Of a stretch of DNA of 64,000 nucleotides, positions 16,156-24,464 are shown piece after piece; positions within the stretch are counted from its first letter, which is position 1; each line of letters starts with the position of its first letter. The position numbers and the translations under genes were made by a program. Location: assembly GCF_000968015.1 (NCBI RefSeq), contig NZ_LACH01000062.1:1-64000 (forward strand), written 5' to 3'. The notes beneath the pieces were generated by a model. It saw nothing but the letters and a program-made list of their open reading frames with translations. It was not told where the DNA came from and did no database searches. This stretch comes from Pseudomonas fluorescens. GTDB taxonomy: Bacteria; Pseudomonadota; Gammaproteobacteria; Pseudomonadales; Pseudomonadaceae.

Positions 16156-17274
16156 ATGGAAAGTGATGTCTCGCCAATAAGCACGTCGACCACTGGCAAT
16201 CGAAAAAAATGGACCCTTGCCGCCTACCGGTATATGGCAAGAAAAAGATTCGCACGAAACGCGGAGATCAACTTGAAAAGCCTGGCGGCGAAAACCTGGA
16301 ATGTTGCTCCGGGTGGGACATCGTATTCTCCGCCTGCATTCTTTCTGCCCAATCAAATGGACCGTGTCACAGGATGGGAGGCGAAGCGCTTTTATCCTTT
16401 CGAGCATCCCGCTCGCACAATGGAAGGGCTGGGCAACGTAGTACAAGCTCCGACACGTGGCTACCTGATCAAGGATGTCTGGCTGATCGATGGAGCGCTC
16501 TACAAGAACAATGCAAGTCACTGGTTGTCTCTCAAGCCTGGTTTGTTTCCGCGAATTCACGTGGAAAACGAGATCGAGCGCGGGGCCGCCTACTGCACGC
16601 AAAATGGAAACACATGGTTTGGCACATGGTTGATGGAAGATTGCCCGACCTATTCATTGGCATGCGACGAAGGCGTCCCGGTAACTACCGCGCCATCTGC
16701 CAGATTTCCTCTATTTACCCAGGCCCCCGCCTATGAGGACTGGTTTGATATGAAACCGCTTCGCCTGCACAGTGCGTTTTTTCATGAGCTCGTGCTGTTC
16801 GACGATGTGAGCAACAATCAAAGCAGGCACTTACGTTTCCGTGCCATGGGTGAAAAGCTGCTGTCGCACGTGAGCTATGACACTCACCCTGGCGTGTTCA
16901 TTCTGCGGGGTGGCGACGGTGACTTGCGTTTATTGCGCAATGAAATTGAGCTCGCTGAACATCTGCGCAAGACCAGAGGGTTTCGCATCATCAATCCTTT
17001 GAAAACCGATGTTCCGACGATAGTGGCGACGTGCGCCGGGGCGCGGACCGTGGTGGGGGTCGAAGGGAGCCAGCTTGTACATGGTGTCAATGTACTGCCG
17101 CAGGGTGGTTCGTTGTTGGTACTGCAGCCACCGAATCGTTTCGTCAGCTACTTCAAGTACCTGACGGATCGCGACAACCAGAATTTTGGCTTTGTGGTTG
17201 GAACGCCAGAGGGCGATGGCTTCACAATCGACATTCAAGAGGTTGAGCGCACACTGGACATGCTCCCATCCTGA
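16156..17274 (+). CDS. GT61-family (DUF563) glycosyltransferase
   Basis: 372 residues. The second half (about 190-340) follows the DUF563/GT61 layout: LHSAFFHELVLFDD, an RGGDGDLRLLRNE segment, a helix, then IVATCAGARTVVGVEGSQLVHG, which corresponds to the family's G(A/S)xGAGLxN loop. The loop is atypical (GVEGSQLVH). Members transfer sugars onto capsular polysaccharide or glycoproteins in the cytoplasm. A Shine-Dalgarno sequence (GGGAGGA) precedes the start. It pairs with the acyltransferase-like gene upstream, and no other polysaccharide genes are nearby. Confidence 0.75.
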   Translation: MESDVSPISTSTTGNRKKWTLAAYRYMARKRFARNAEINLKSLAAKTWNVAPGGTSYSPPAFFLPNQMDRVTGWEAKRFYPFEHPARTMEGLGNVVQAPTRGYLIKDVWLIDGALYKNNASHWLSLKPGLFPRIHVENEIERGAAYCTQNGNTWFGTWLMEDCPTYSLACDEGVPVTTAPSARFPLFTQAPAYEDWFDMKPLRLHSAFFHELVLFDDVSNNQSRHLRFRAMGEKLLSHVSYDTHPGVFILRGGDGDLRLLRNEIELAEHLRKTRGFRIINPLKTDVPTIVATCAGARTVVGVEGSQLVHGVNVLPQGGSLLVLQPPNRFVSYFKYLTDRDNQNFGFVVGTPEGDGFTIDIQEVERTLDMLPS

Positions 17275-17306
17275 TGGGTGATGGCGCCTCCCAGCGATTC
17301 ACCGTA

Positions 17307-18587
17307 TCAGTGCTCTTTGACTTTCTTGATGCGGAAAATAATCAGCGCAAGGATGGCGATCGCGAGGGGCGTCATCGCCAGCATGGCATCCCGTGGGGCC
17401 ACCTCGGCGCCGAGCAGGTGCAACCCTGAGTAGCCAAGCTTGAGCAGGTTCAGCAGGTAGTAAGTAATGGCGATAATCGACAGACCTTCGACGGCGCGCT
17501 GGATCTTGATCTGGGCGTCGGCGCGGGCGTTCAGGCTTTTGAGAATTTCCGAGTTCTGCTCTTCCATTTCCACCTGAACCCGGGCTTGCAACAGGTCGCC
17601 CAGGTTGGCCACGCTTTTCGCCAAGTGCTCCAGGCGTTGTTCGGTGGCGGTGCAGTACCTGACGGTGGGTTTGAAGCGGCGTTCGATGAACACCCCGAGG
17701 CGCTGGCAATCGCCGACGTGACTTTCCCGCAATTCGCCCAGGCGTTCGTACACGAGTTGCGCATAGGCCTGGGTGGCACTGAAGCGGTGGCGGGTTTTCG
17801 CGGTACTGCTGACCACTTGGGCTGACAGGTTGGAGATGTCCGCCAGCAGGGCTTTCGCGTTGCCGCTGTCAGCGTCGGCGTTACGCTCGGAGAGGGTGAC
17901 CAAGGTCTTGTCAAAGACATCGAGTTGCGCGCTCAAGGTCTTGGCCATGGTCAACGACAGCGAGGCCATCATGCGGTAGGTCTCGATTTCCAGCAGACGG
18001 CGGATCATCCGCCCTTGGCGGTAAGCGTTGAGGCGTCGGTTGATGAACAGGATGTGGTTGTTGCCATCCTCGCTGAGACGAAAATCGCTCCAGACCACCG
18101 CATCGCCACCGCCCACGCAGGAACCGCACGGGTCCTTGAAGCCGTAGCCAGCGAGGTCAAGGCCGGCTTCGCCACGCACGACGATCTGCACCGAGTTGAT
18201 CAGCTGCGGCAAATGCGCTTCGACCTTCTGCGCCAGCGCCTCGGGCAGCGATGTCCAGGACAAGTCATCGCAGGATGACGTGACCACCAGGGTCAGGGTG
18301 AAGAACTCGGCGTGGCGTTCCCATTTCAGGGCGTGGCCATCGAGTTGGGTGATGCCCTGGGCGGCATGAGGATCGATGGGAGCAGGACAGCAGCGCTCCA
18401 GCAGCGCATTGCACTCCGGTTCTCCGCCAAGGAAGGCCAGATGAAACACATGGGCCGGTTCGTCGAAATACAGTGACGGACGCGCGTGCAGTTCGTTGTG
18501 CAGGGTTTGTCTTTGCGGATGCATGCTGTTCAGGCCATTGATCGACTGCTGTTGTAGGTGGGACAGGTCGATGAACTGATGAGTCAC
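17307..18587 (-). CDS. DUF3422 family membrane protein
   Basis: 426 residues. The N-terminal block HPQRQTLHNELHARPSLYF and the central DPCGSCVGGGDAVVWSDFRL are hallmarks of DUF3422. A long helical section (about 190-350) precedes two membrane helices near the C terminus (IIAITYYLLNLLKL and AMTPLAIAILALIIF). It is probably an inner-membrane protein with a large cytoplasmic part. The function of the family is unknown. It lies downstream of, and in the same orientation as, the ThDP enzyme gene, but a terminator separates them. Confidence 0.9.
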   Translation of the reverse strand: MTHQFIDLSHLQQQSINGLNSMHPQRQTLHNELHARPSLYFDEPAHVFHLAFLGGEPECNALLERCCPAPIDPHAAQGITQLDGHALKWERHAEFFTLTLVVTSSCDDLSWTSLPEALAQKVEAHLPQLINSVQIVVRGEAGLDLAGYGFKDPCGSCVGGGDAVVWSDFRLSEDGNNHILFINRRLNAYRQGRMIRRLLEIETYRMMASLSLTMAKTLSAQLDVFDKTLVTLSERNADADSGNAKALLADISNLSAQVVSSTAKTRHRFSATQAYAQLVYERLGELRESHVGDCQRLGVFIERRFKPTVRYCTATEQRLEHLAKSVANLGDLLQARVQVEMEEQNSEILKSLNARADAQIKIQRAVEGLSIIAITYYLLNLLKLGYSGLHLLGAEVAPRDAMLAMTPLAIAILALIIFRIKKVKEH

Positions 18588-18593
18588 ACGCTC

Positions 18594-18629
18594 AAAAAAA
18601 GGCGCCTTGTAAATCGTGAGTCAGGCGCC
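18594..18629 (-). terminator. Rho-independent terminator of the ThDP enzyme gene
   Basis: The stem is GGCGCCT (18601-18607) with AGGCGCC (18623-18629) and a 15-nt loop. Read on the minus strand it ends in TTTTTTT (18594-18600). It lies 18 bp beyond the ThDP enzyme stop and just before the DUF3422 start. Confidence 0.8.
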
Positions 18630-18647
18630 AAAAACGGTAGAAACGGG

Positions 18648-20327
18648 TTACTTCTTGCTTGATTGCTCTCTGATCTGAGTCAGGCTGAGTCGAGGGGTCA
18701 ATGCTTCAGGGTCGACTCTGACCTCAATCAAGGATGGCCGGGACATTTCGAGGCAGCGTTCAAACGCTGGCGCAAATTCCGACGTGGCGGTGACCACCTC
18801 GCCATGCAGTCCATAGGCTTGGGCGAGTGCGGCGAAATCCGGATTGAGCAATTCAGTGCCTGACACGCGTCCAGGGTAATTGCGTTCCTGGTGCATCCTG
18901 ATGGTTCCGTACATTCCGTTGTTGATCACAACGAAAATCACATTGGCCCCATATTGCGCTGCAGTCGCTATCTCCTGGCCGTTCATCAAGAAACAGCCAT
19001 CCCCTGAAAACGAAACCACCACTCGGTCCGGGCACGTCAGTTTGGCGGCCACCGCCGCAGGAACGCCGTAGCCCATGGAGCCATTGGTAGGGCCTAACTG
19101 AGTGCGGTACTGGCGGAACTGATAGAAGCGTTGAAGCCAGACGGCATAGTTTCCGGCGCCATTGGTCAGGATCGCGTCGTCTGGAAGACTGCGATTCAAC
19201 CATTCAATGATTTCGGCCATTTGCACATCGCCAGGGGAGGGCGAGTGTTGCAGATTGTCGCGGTAGTTTTTGTTGAGGGTGCGCGTCCATTCACTCTTTA
19301 CCTGGCTGATCACCGCTGGAAGCGTTGCGGCTGATTTGGCAAAGGTCGACATGCTGCTGTTAATCGCTAACGCAGGTTGGTAAACCCGTCCCAATTCCTC
19401 GATGCCTTGGTGAACATGGATCAAGGTTTGCTTCGGCACCGGGATGTCCAAGGCCGCATATCCACCCGTTGAAACCTCACCCATTCTGGAACCCACGACC
19501 AACAGCAGGTCTGCGTTTTTTACCGCTGAGGACAACTGCGCTGACGCGGCGAAACCAAGATCGCCGACATAGTTCGGGTGTCGATTGTCGAACAGGTCCT
19601 GGCAGCGAAAGGAGGCGGCAACCGGGATATTTTGCTGTTCAGCAAAAAGCCGGATGTCGTGCACTGACTCGGTGTCCCAACCGCTGCCACCCAGCACCAT
19701 CAATGGCCGCTCTGATCGCTCAAGCAGTTGCTGCATGGCGGCCATTTGCTCGGCTGCCGGGGTCATCAATACGCGTTTGAACGGCCCGGCGTCACTGACT
19801 TCCGCCATTTCGGTCAGCATGTCTTCCGGCAGTGCGACCACTACAGGCCCAGGCCTGCCATTGACCGCTCGATGGAACGCCTGGCTGATCAGTTCGGGAA
19901 TTCTGCGGGTGTCGTCTATTTGCACGACCCATTTCGCCAAGGGGCCAAACATCTGGCGAAAATCAACTTCCTGAAAGGCCTCGCGATACTGCTGATCGCG
20001 AGCGACCTGGCCAATGAACAGAATCATCGGCGATGAATCCTGGAACGCTGTGTGAACGCCAACCGAGGCGTTCGTTGCTCCCGGGCCTCGGGTCACGAAG
20101 CAGATGCCTGGCTCTCCAGTGAGCTTGCCGTAGGCTTCTGCCATATAGGCCGCCCCACCTTCCTGGCGGCACACCACCAGATCGATTTCTTCTTGCACGT
20201 CATGCAATGCATCGAGAACCGCGAGGTAGCTTTCTCCCGGAACACAAAAAGCTCTTTTGACGCCATGGATGCGTAAGGCATCCACCAATATCTGACCTCC
20301 GCTACGACGAGAAATGGTTTTATTCAT
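18648..20327 (-). CDS. Thiamine-diphosphate enzyme, acetolactate synthase/decarboxylase-like
   Basis: 559 residues from the ATG at 20327, which has AGGAGA 5 nt upstream. The longer in-frame start at 20414 lacks a ribosome site. Domain order is PYR (residues 10-180, with the catalytic Glu in VVCRQEGGAAYMAE), a central domain (195-330) and PP (370-540). The ThDP/Mg motif is SGDGCFLMNGQE, with the NN some 27 residues on. Regulatory ilvH-type partners are absent, so it is unlikely to be the biosynthetic IlvB. It may be a 2-oxo-acid decarboxylase or carboligase. It is divergent from a TetR gene whose operator lies between them. Confidence 0.88.
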   Translation of the reverse strand: MNKTISRRSGGQILVDALRIHGVKRAFCVPGESYLAVLDALHDVQEEIDLVVCRQEGGAAYMAEAYGKLTGEPGICFVTRGPGATNASVGVHTAFQDSSPMILFIGQVARDQQYREAFQEVDFRQMFGPLAKWVVQIDDTRRIPELISQAFHRAVNGRPGPVVVALPEDMLTEMAEVSDAGPFKRVLMTPAAEQMAAMQQLLERSERPLMVLGGSGWDTESVHDIRLFAEQQNIPVAASFRCQDLFDNRHPNYVGDLGFAASAQLSSAVKNADLLLVVGSRMGEVSTGGYAALDIPVPKQTLIHVHQGIEELGRVYQPALAINSSMSTFAKSAATLPAVISQVKSEWTRTLNKNYRDNLQHSPSPGDVQMAEIIEWLNRSLPDDAILTNGAGNYAVWLQRFYQFRQYRTQLGPTNGSMGYGVPAAVAAKLTCPDRVVVSFSGDGCFLMNGQEIATAAQYGANVIFVVINNGMYGTIRMHQERNYPGRVSGTELLNPDFAALAQAYGLHGEVVTATSEFAPAFERCLEMSRPSLIEVRVDPEALTPRLSLTQIREQSSKK

Positions 20328-20595
20328 TGTTATCTCCTGAGTCGAATGGTGCGGTGTGAAAGGGTGAATCGCTCTCTTTCTGACAGGTACTGACTCGATC
20401 AATTGGAAGAACAACGGCTAACGTCTGCGCCACGAATTCTGAGCATCATCGAGCAGGGGGACAAACGATGATTGCTCAGCACTTCATTCCCTCAGCTATT
20501 GAAGTCGGGCTTCAAGTCGCCAGGTTTCCCGGTGAGACAGAGTAGGTGGATGACTCATACCCTCCTTGACGGGCGAAAAAGAACTCCGTACCTTT

Positions 20596-20613
20596 CTGGA
20601 ACGATCATTCCAG
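20596..20613. promoter_or_regulatory. TetR operator copy 1
   Basis: CTGGAACGATCATTCCAG, a palindrome apart from one symmetrical pair, lies 12 bp upstream of the tetR-type ATG at 20626. The same 18 bp occur without change at 21273-21290, upstream of the MFS gene. Operator function is inferred from duplication, symmetry and position. Confidence 0.7.
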
Positions 20614-20625
20614 AGAAGTAATCAG

Positions 20626-21207
20626 ATGCGTCCCAAGGAATTTGAGCAAGACGAAATTGTCGACGCTGCCATGCAGGTTTTTTGGCAACTCGGCTATTGC
20701 GCCACGTCGATACAGCATCTGGTTGACGGTACCGGATTGTCTCGAAGCAGCCTCTACAACGCCTTTGAGAACAAGCATGGATTATACGAGCATGCACTGC
20801 GCCGGTATCACGACCTGACTGCCACGAACGTAGCGCTGCTCCAGGAGTCTGGATCGGTCAAAGGACTGATCCAGCAATTGCTGATGAGGATCGTGAATGA
20901 TGAGCTCAGCGATACCGGGCAACGTGGCTGCCTTGTCGCCAATGCCACACTGGAACTGGCCGGCCAGGACGAGTCCGTTGCCGAGTTGGTTTCGCGTAAC
21001 TTCCTGCGTCTGGAGAAAGCGTTGGAGCGCGCGCTCATCCGTGCCCAGGCAGAAGGAGAAATCGCCATGCATAAGAACCCTCGAGCGCTCGCACGTTTTA
21101 TCGTGAACACGATTCAGGGCCTGCGGGTATTGAGTAAAGGCAGTGCTCTCCAGAATCGTCGGCAACGCTTGCTGGATGTGGTTGATGTCGCGCTGGATTC
21201 GTTATAG
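20626..21207 (+). CDS. TetR-family transcriptional repressor
   Basis: 193 residues from the ATG at 20626. An in-frame start at 20566 would place the operator inside the coding region. The N-terminal helix-turn-helix (residues 10-55) reads ATSIQHLVDGTGLSRSSLYNAF, and the C-terminal ligand domain includes DTGQRGCLVANATLELAG as in the AcrR/NemR-like TetR_C groups. It probably represses itself, the MFS exporter downstream and perhaps the divergent ThDP enzyme through the two identical palindromes. The inducer is unknown. Confidence 0.92.
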   Translation: MRPKEFEQDEIVDAAMQVFWQLGYCATSIQHLVDGTGLSRSSLYNAFENKHGLYEHALRRYHDLTATNVALLQESGSVKGLIQQLLMRIVNDELSDTGQRGCLVANATLELAGQDESVAELVSRNFLRLEKALERALIRAQAEGEIAMHKNPRALARFIVNTIQGLRVLSKGSALQNRRQRLLDVVDVALDSL

Positions 21208-21272
21208 CGCAACGATTGTTTGGACGTCGCGAACGCGATGCCTGGCATCGGCCAGGATTTTTTTGTCCAGTA

Positions 21273-21290
21273 CTGGAACGATCATTCCAG
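21273..21290. promoter_or_regulatory. TetR operator copy 2
   Basis: The sequence is the same 18 bp, CTGGAACGATCATTCCAG, 49 bp upstream of the MFS exporter start. Its presence here argues against the longer in-frame MFS start at 21216. Confidence 0.7.
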
Positions 21291-21338
21291 GTGGCCGATC
21301 AGGAAACAGAAAATGAAGTCTTTATCAGGGATACCAGG

Positions 21339-22595
21339 ATGACCATGCACCGCGACAATGGATTGATAACAACAAGGCTCGACGAAACATCTTCTGCGCA
21401 AAAACTGCCTGTGTGGAGATTGTTGGCATTTACGATGGCTGGCTTCATCACCATCATGACGGAAACCATGCCAGCCGGCCTGCTGCCCCTGATCGGGCAG
21501 GGGCTGGGCGTCTCGCAGGCCATGGCGGGTCAGTTGATTACGCTGTATGCCCTGGGTTCGGTGATGGCGGCGATTCCGGTCGTTGCTGCTACGCGAAAAT
21601 GGCGCAGGAGGCCGTTGTTCCTGATGGCGATCGGCGGGTTGCTGGTCTTCAACACCGTGACGGCATTGTCCTCCCACTATGTACTGACCCTGGTCGCGCG
21701 CTTCATCGCCGGAATGGCGGCGGGCGTGATATGGGGACTGTTGGCCGGTTATGCACGCCGCATGGTGCCTCATGATTTGCAGGGACGGGCCTTGGCGGTG
21801 GTCGGTATCGGTCAACCCGTTGCGTTGTGTCTCGGTGTGCCCCTGGGCACTTGGCTGGGTGCTCTGTTTGATTGGCGTGGCGTGTTCTGGATCATGTCAG
21901 CCCTCGCGTCACTGCTGTTCGTGTGGGTGCGATTTGGCGTACCTGACTACGCCGGACAAACTGAAGGTCAGCGTCAGCCGATCCGCAGCATTCTTCTGAC
22001 TCCAGGGCTGCGTTCGATACTCTTTGTGATTTTCGTTTGGATACTTGCGCATAACATCCTTTATACCTACATAGCGCCATTCCTGGTTTCCGTCGGACTT
22101 GGCCAGCGAATAGACCTTGTGCTTCTACTTTTTGGTGTCGCCTCTATCGTCGGCATCGCAGTCACTGGAATGTGGGTGGATCGCGGGTTGCGCGCGCTGA
22201 CGCTTCTGAGTCTGGCGGTCTTCGCGATGGCGGCGCTGGTGTTGGGAATGGCAAGCACCTCGCCCGGCCTTGTGCTCCTGAGCATTGCAATCTGGGGGCT
22301 GACGTTCGGTGGGGCGCCAACACTGCTACAGACGGCCATTGCCGATACCGCTGGTGACGGCGCCGATGTCGCGCAGTCGATGCTGGTCACCATTTTCAAT
22401 CTGGCAGTGGCAGCGGGTGGCATTGTTGGTGGGTTGTTGCTGGAGAAGGAGGGACCCAGTTCTTTTCCCCCAACGCTGCTGATTTTGGCGCTGCTCGGTC
22501 TGGTCGTCGTTTGGCAAGCCAGGGATGTTGGCTTCAAGGCTGGCCATCGAGCAAATTCGCTCGGATCTCTTACACAGGAAGCCGGAAAAATCTGA
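21339..22595 (+). CDS. MFS transporter (AraJ/YdhP-like drug or sugar efflux family)
   Basis: 418 residues, about 12 membrane helices. The N-terminal pattern GFITIMTETMPAGLLPLIG and the helix 2 to 3 pattern GQLITLYALGSVMAAIP are those of the AraJ/YdhP/NepI efflux group. The motif-A equivalent reads ATRKWRRRP. Either ATG 21339 or ATG 21345 could start translation (AGGA at 21336). It would export a small molecule across the inner membrane. It is controlled, by inference, by the TetR protein encoded upstream, since operator copy 2 lies in its leader. Confidence 0.92.
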   Translation: MTMHRDNGLITTRLDETSSAQKLPVWRLLAFTMAGFITIMTETMPAGLLPLIGQGLGVSQAMAGQLITLYALGSVMAAIPVVAATRKWRRRPLFLMAIGGLLVFNTVTALSSHYVLTLVARFIAGMAAGVIWGLLAGYARRMVPHDLQGRALAVVGIGQPVALCLGVPLGTWLGALFDWRGVFWIMSALASLLFVWVRFGVPDYAGQTEGQRQPIRSILLTPGLRSILFVIFVWILAHNILYTYIAPFLVSVGLGQRIDLVLLLFGVASIVGIAVTGMWVDRGLRALTLLSLAVFAMAALVLGMASTSPGLVLLSIAIWGLTFGGAPTLLQTAIADTAGDGADVAQSMLVTIFNLAVAAGGIVGGLLLEKEGPSSFPPTLLILALLGLVVVWQARDVGFKAGHRANSLGSLTQEAGKI

Positions 22596-22604
22596 GTCAC
22601 TGCA

Positions 22605-22632
22605 AGTCGTGAAATTGCAATTTCACACGACT
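22605..22632. repeat. Imperfect inverted repeat ahead of the ParD-like gene
   Basis: AGTCGTGAAATTG (22605-22617) faces CAATTTCACACGACT (22618-22632), complementary except for two extra bases. It could be an operator for the ParD-like protein or the terminator of the MFS gene, although no T-run follows. Confidence 0.45.
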
Positions 22633-22677
22633 ACCGACTAATATACGATCCATATACATTTCATATTGGATTGGGCA

Positions 22678-22944
22678 GTGGGTATCGTAAAAATTTCAGA
22701 AGCCATGCACGAGAATCTGCGCGTCGCCAGCGATGGGTTGAGTCGCTCGATCAACGCACAAGCCGAGCACTGGATGCGCATCGGGATGCTTGCGGAGTTA
22801 TATCCCGACCTGGACCACAGCGACATCTGCCGCTTGCTGATTCGTGCCGAACTGGCTGGCGGCCTCGATGTAAAACAGCTGTGCGCACTCGCCGATTTTT
22901 CGCAAAGCGCCCAGGTTGATGCAGCATCAGGAGCCAAGCAATGA
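22678..22944 (+). CDS. ParD-like (DUF3423) DNA-binding protein
   Basis: 88 residues from the GTG at 22678 (first residues (M)GIVKISEAMHENLRVAS). The family opens MGIVKIS, so I prefer GTG 22678 over a TTG at 22666. The ribbon-helix-helix N terminus and the block SINAQAEHWMRIGMLAEL are characteristic of the ParD_like family annotated as antitoxins. The stop overlaps the methionine aminopeptidase ATG (ATGA, 22941-22944). That places a putative antitoxin in tight translational coupling with a peptidase rather than a ParE toxin. Confidence 0.85.
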   Translation: MGIVKISEAMHENLRVASDGLSRSINAQAEHWMRIGMLAELYPDLDHSDICRLLIRAELAGGLDVKQLCALADFSQSAQVDAASGAKQ

Positions 22945-23732
22945 AGGCCAATGTCAGGCTCAATACCCCGGCAGAAATAGCCATGTCTCGTGCTGCGGGC
23001 ACGCTGGCCGCCGAGGTCCTGGCCATGATTGCTCCGCATGTCAAAGCGGGGGTCACCACCGACGAACTCGATCGTCTCTGTCACGACTACATCGTCAACG
23101 TGCAGAAAGCCATTCCGGGGAATGTCGGCTATCACGGCTTCCCGAAAACCGTGTGTGCATCGGTCAACCAGGTGGTCTGCCATGGCATTCCTTCGGCCAC
23201 GCCACTAAAGGATGGCGACATCGTGAATATCGACATTGCCGTTATCAAGGAGGGTTGGTACGGCGACACCAGCCGCATGTACTTCGTGGGTGATCCCAGC
23301 CCGGATGCCCGACGCCTGGCAGAGACGACCTATGAAGCGATGTGCGCAGGTATTCGCGTCGTCCGCCCCGGCGCTACGCTGGGTGACATTGGCCACGCCA
23401 TTCAGAAGGTGGCCGAAAGAGACGGATTCAGCGTCGTGCGCGAATACTGCGGTCATGGTATCGGCAAGATTTATCACGATGAGCCGCAGGTCCTTCACTA
23501 CGGCTACCCAGGCCAGGGCCTGAAACTGAAAGCCGGCATGATCTTCACCATTGAACCCATGTTGAATGCTGGCAAACGCCATGTGAAAACGCTGGCTGAT
23601 GGCTGGACCGTGGTCACCAAGGACCACTCACTCTCGGCTCAGTGGGAACATATGGTTGCAGTCACTGACGACGGCTTCGAGGTTCTGACCCGTTGGCCCG
23701 ACAGTGTCGATGGGTATCCCGCCATCGTTTAG
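22941..23732 (+). CDS. map: Type I methionyl aminopeptidase, accessory copy
   Basis: 263 residues, the usual length for a type I enzyme. All metal and catalytic residues are present: His81, Asp98 (IDIAV), Asp109 (WYGDTSR), His172 (GHGIG), Glu205 (FTIEPM) and Glu236 (QWEHM). It removes initiator methionine from nascent proteins. The housekeeping map is normally near rpsB/tsf, and none of those genes is here, so this is presumably a second copy. Coupling to the ParD-like gene is the unusual feature. Confidence 0.93.
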   Translation: MKANVRLNTPAEIAMSRAAGTLAAEVLAMIAPHVKAGVTTDELDRLCHDYIVNVQKAIPGNVGYHGFPKTVCASVNQVVCHGIPSATPLKDGDIVNIDIAVIKEGWYGDTSRMYFVGDPSPDARRLAETTYEAMCAGIRVVRPGATLGDIGHAIQKVAERDGFSVVREYCGHGIGKIYHDEPQVLHYGYPGQGLKLKAGMIFTIEPMLNAGKRHVKTLADGWTVVTKDHSLSAQWEHMVAVTDDGFEVLTRWPDSVDGYPAIV

Positions 23733-23762
23733 GCGCTTGTGTCCATCACACGCCGCTTCTGA

Positions 23763-23876
23763 TCATCGGCGCGTATAGATCACCATCAGAATGGCCCCTT
23801 GTACCGAGCCCGCACTGTGTGCCGCGTCGGGGGCACGGCAACAGTAGTCGCCGACGTTCAGCGTTCGATCCCGTGA
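23763..23876 (-). pseudogene. C-terminal remnant of a cupin-domain protein
   Basis: The minus strand encodes 37 residues with the cupin-like run LNVGDYCCRAPDAAHSAG and IYTRR before a stop. There is no start and no upstream continuation in the same frame that fits a cupin. It resembles the end of ChrR-type or dioxygenase cupins. The remaining upstream minus-strand frame (to about 24010) reads as unrelated, so this is a fragment. Confidence 0.5.
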
Positions 23877-24010
23877 CAATCCCGACCAGCAACGCCGCCT
23901 GCACCGACCAGATGGCGATCATCTTCGACACTTGGGTCTGGATCGGCGCCTTCAGCCCTGGCAAGTCGATGTCATAAACGCTGCCATACCAGTGCGGAAT
24001 CCAATACGTA

Positions 24011-24316
24011 AAGGGCGCCATTAACGCGGCTCGTGAGGAGTTCGGGCTCAAACCGGGCAACGACATTTCAATCGTCGGTTTCGATGACATTGCCCTGGCC
24101 TCCTGGCCGGTCTTTTCGCTGACCACTTACGTTCAACCTGTTGGCGATATGGTGAGTCGCGCGGTCGGCATCATTTGCGCGCAATTGGAGAACCCTGATA
24201 CGCCTGCGATTCAAGAGGTTCTGCGAGGCCAGTTACTTGTCCGCAAAAGTTCGAAAATCCCTGAGTCCGGCGTGAAACAGGGACCTGATTGCCTTGTGTG
24301 GCAACCGCTCGAATAG
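24011..24316 (+). pseudogene. C-terminal remnant of a LacI-family regulator
   Basis: The plus strand encodes about 101 residues beginning KGAINAAREEFGLKPGND, then ISIVGFDDIALASW, LTTYVQPV and LRGQLLVRKS before a stop at 24314-24316. This is the last third of a LacI-type ligand-binding domain. The DNA-binding headpiece and the rest are absent, and the similarity stops sharply near 24010. It cannot make a working repressor. Nothing else is supported between 24317 and 24464 apart from the LysR promoter region. Confidence 0.75.
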
Positions 24317-24464
24317 TCATCAACCGTCAAGGCCAATGCGGCCAATAGTGCGACGGCATAAAACGGCAGCCGCCAGCACTCCCGTGCACCCAAGAAGCTT
24401 GCGGCCAATCAAAGGGTGAGTTAAAGCTGAAAGTAATTACGTTTACATTCGGAAAAACTCACCA

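Noticed and set aside
23746-24126. 126-residue minus-strand frame with a hydrophobic segment
   Set aside because: It overlaps the LacI remnant on the other strand and the cupin remnant in another frame, has no ribosome site and lies in DNA I read as gene remnants.
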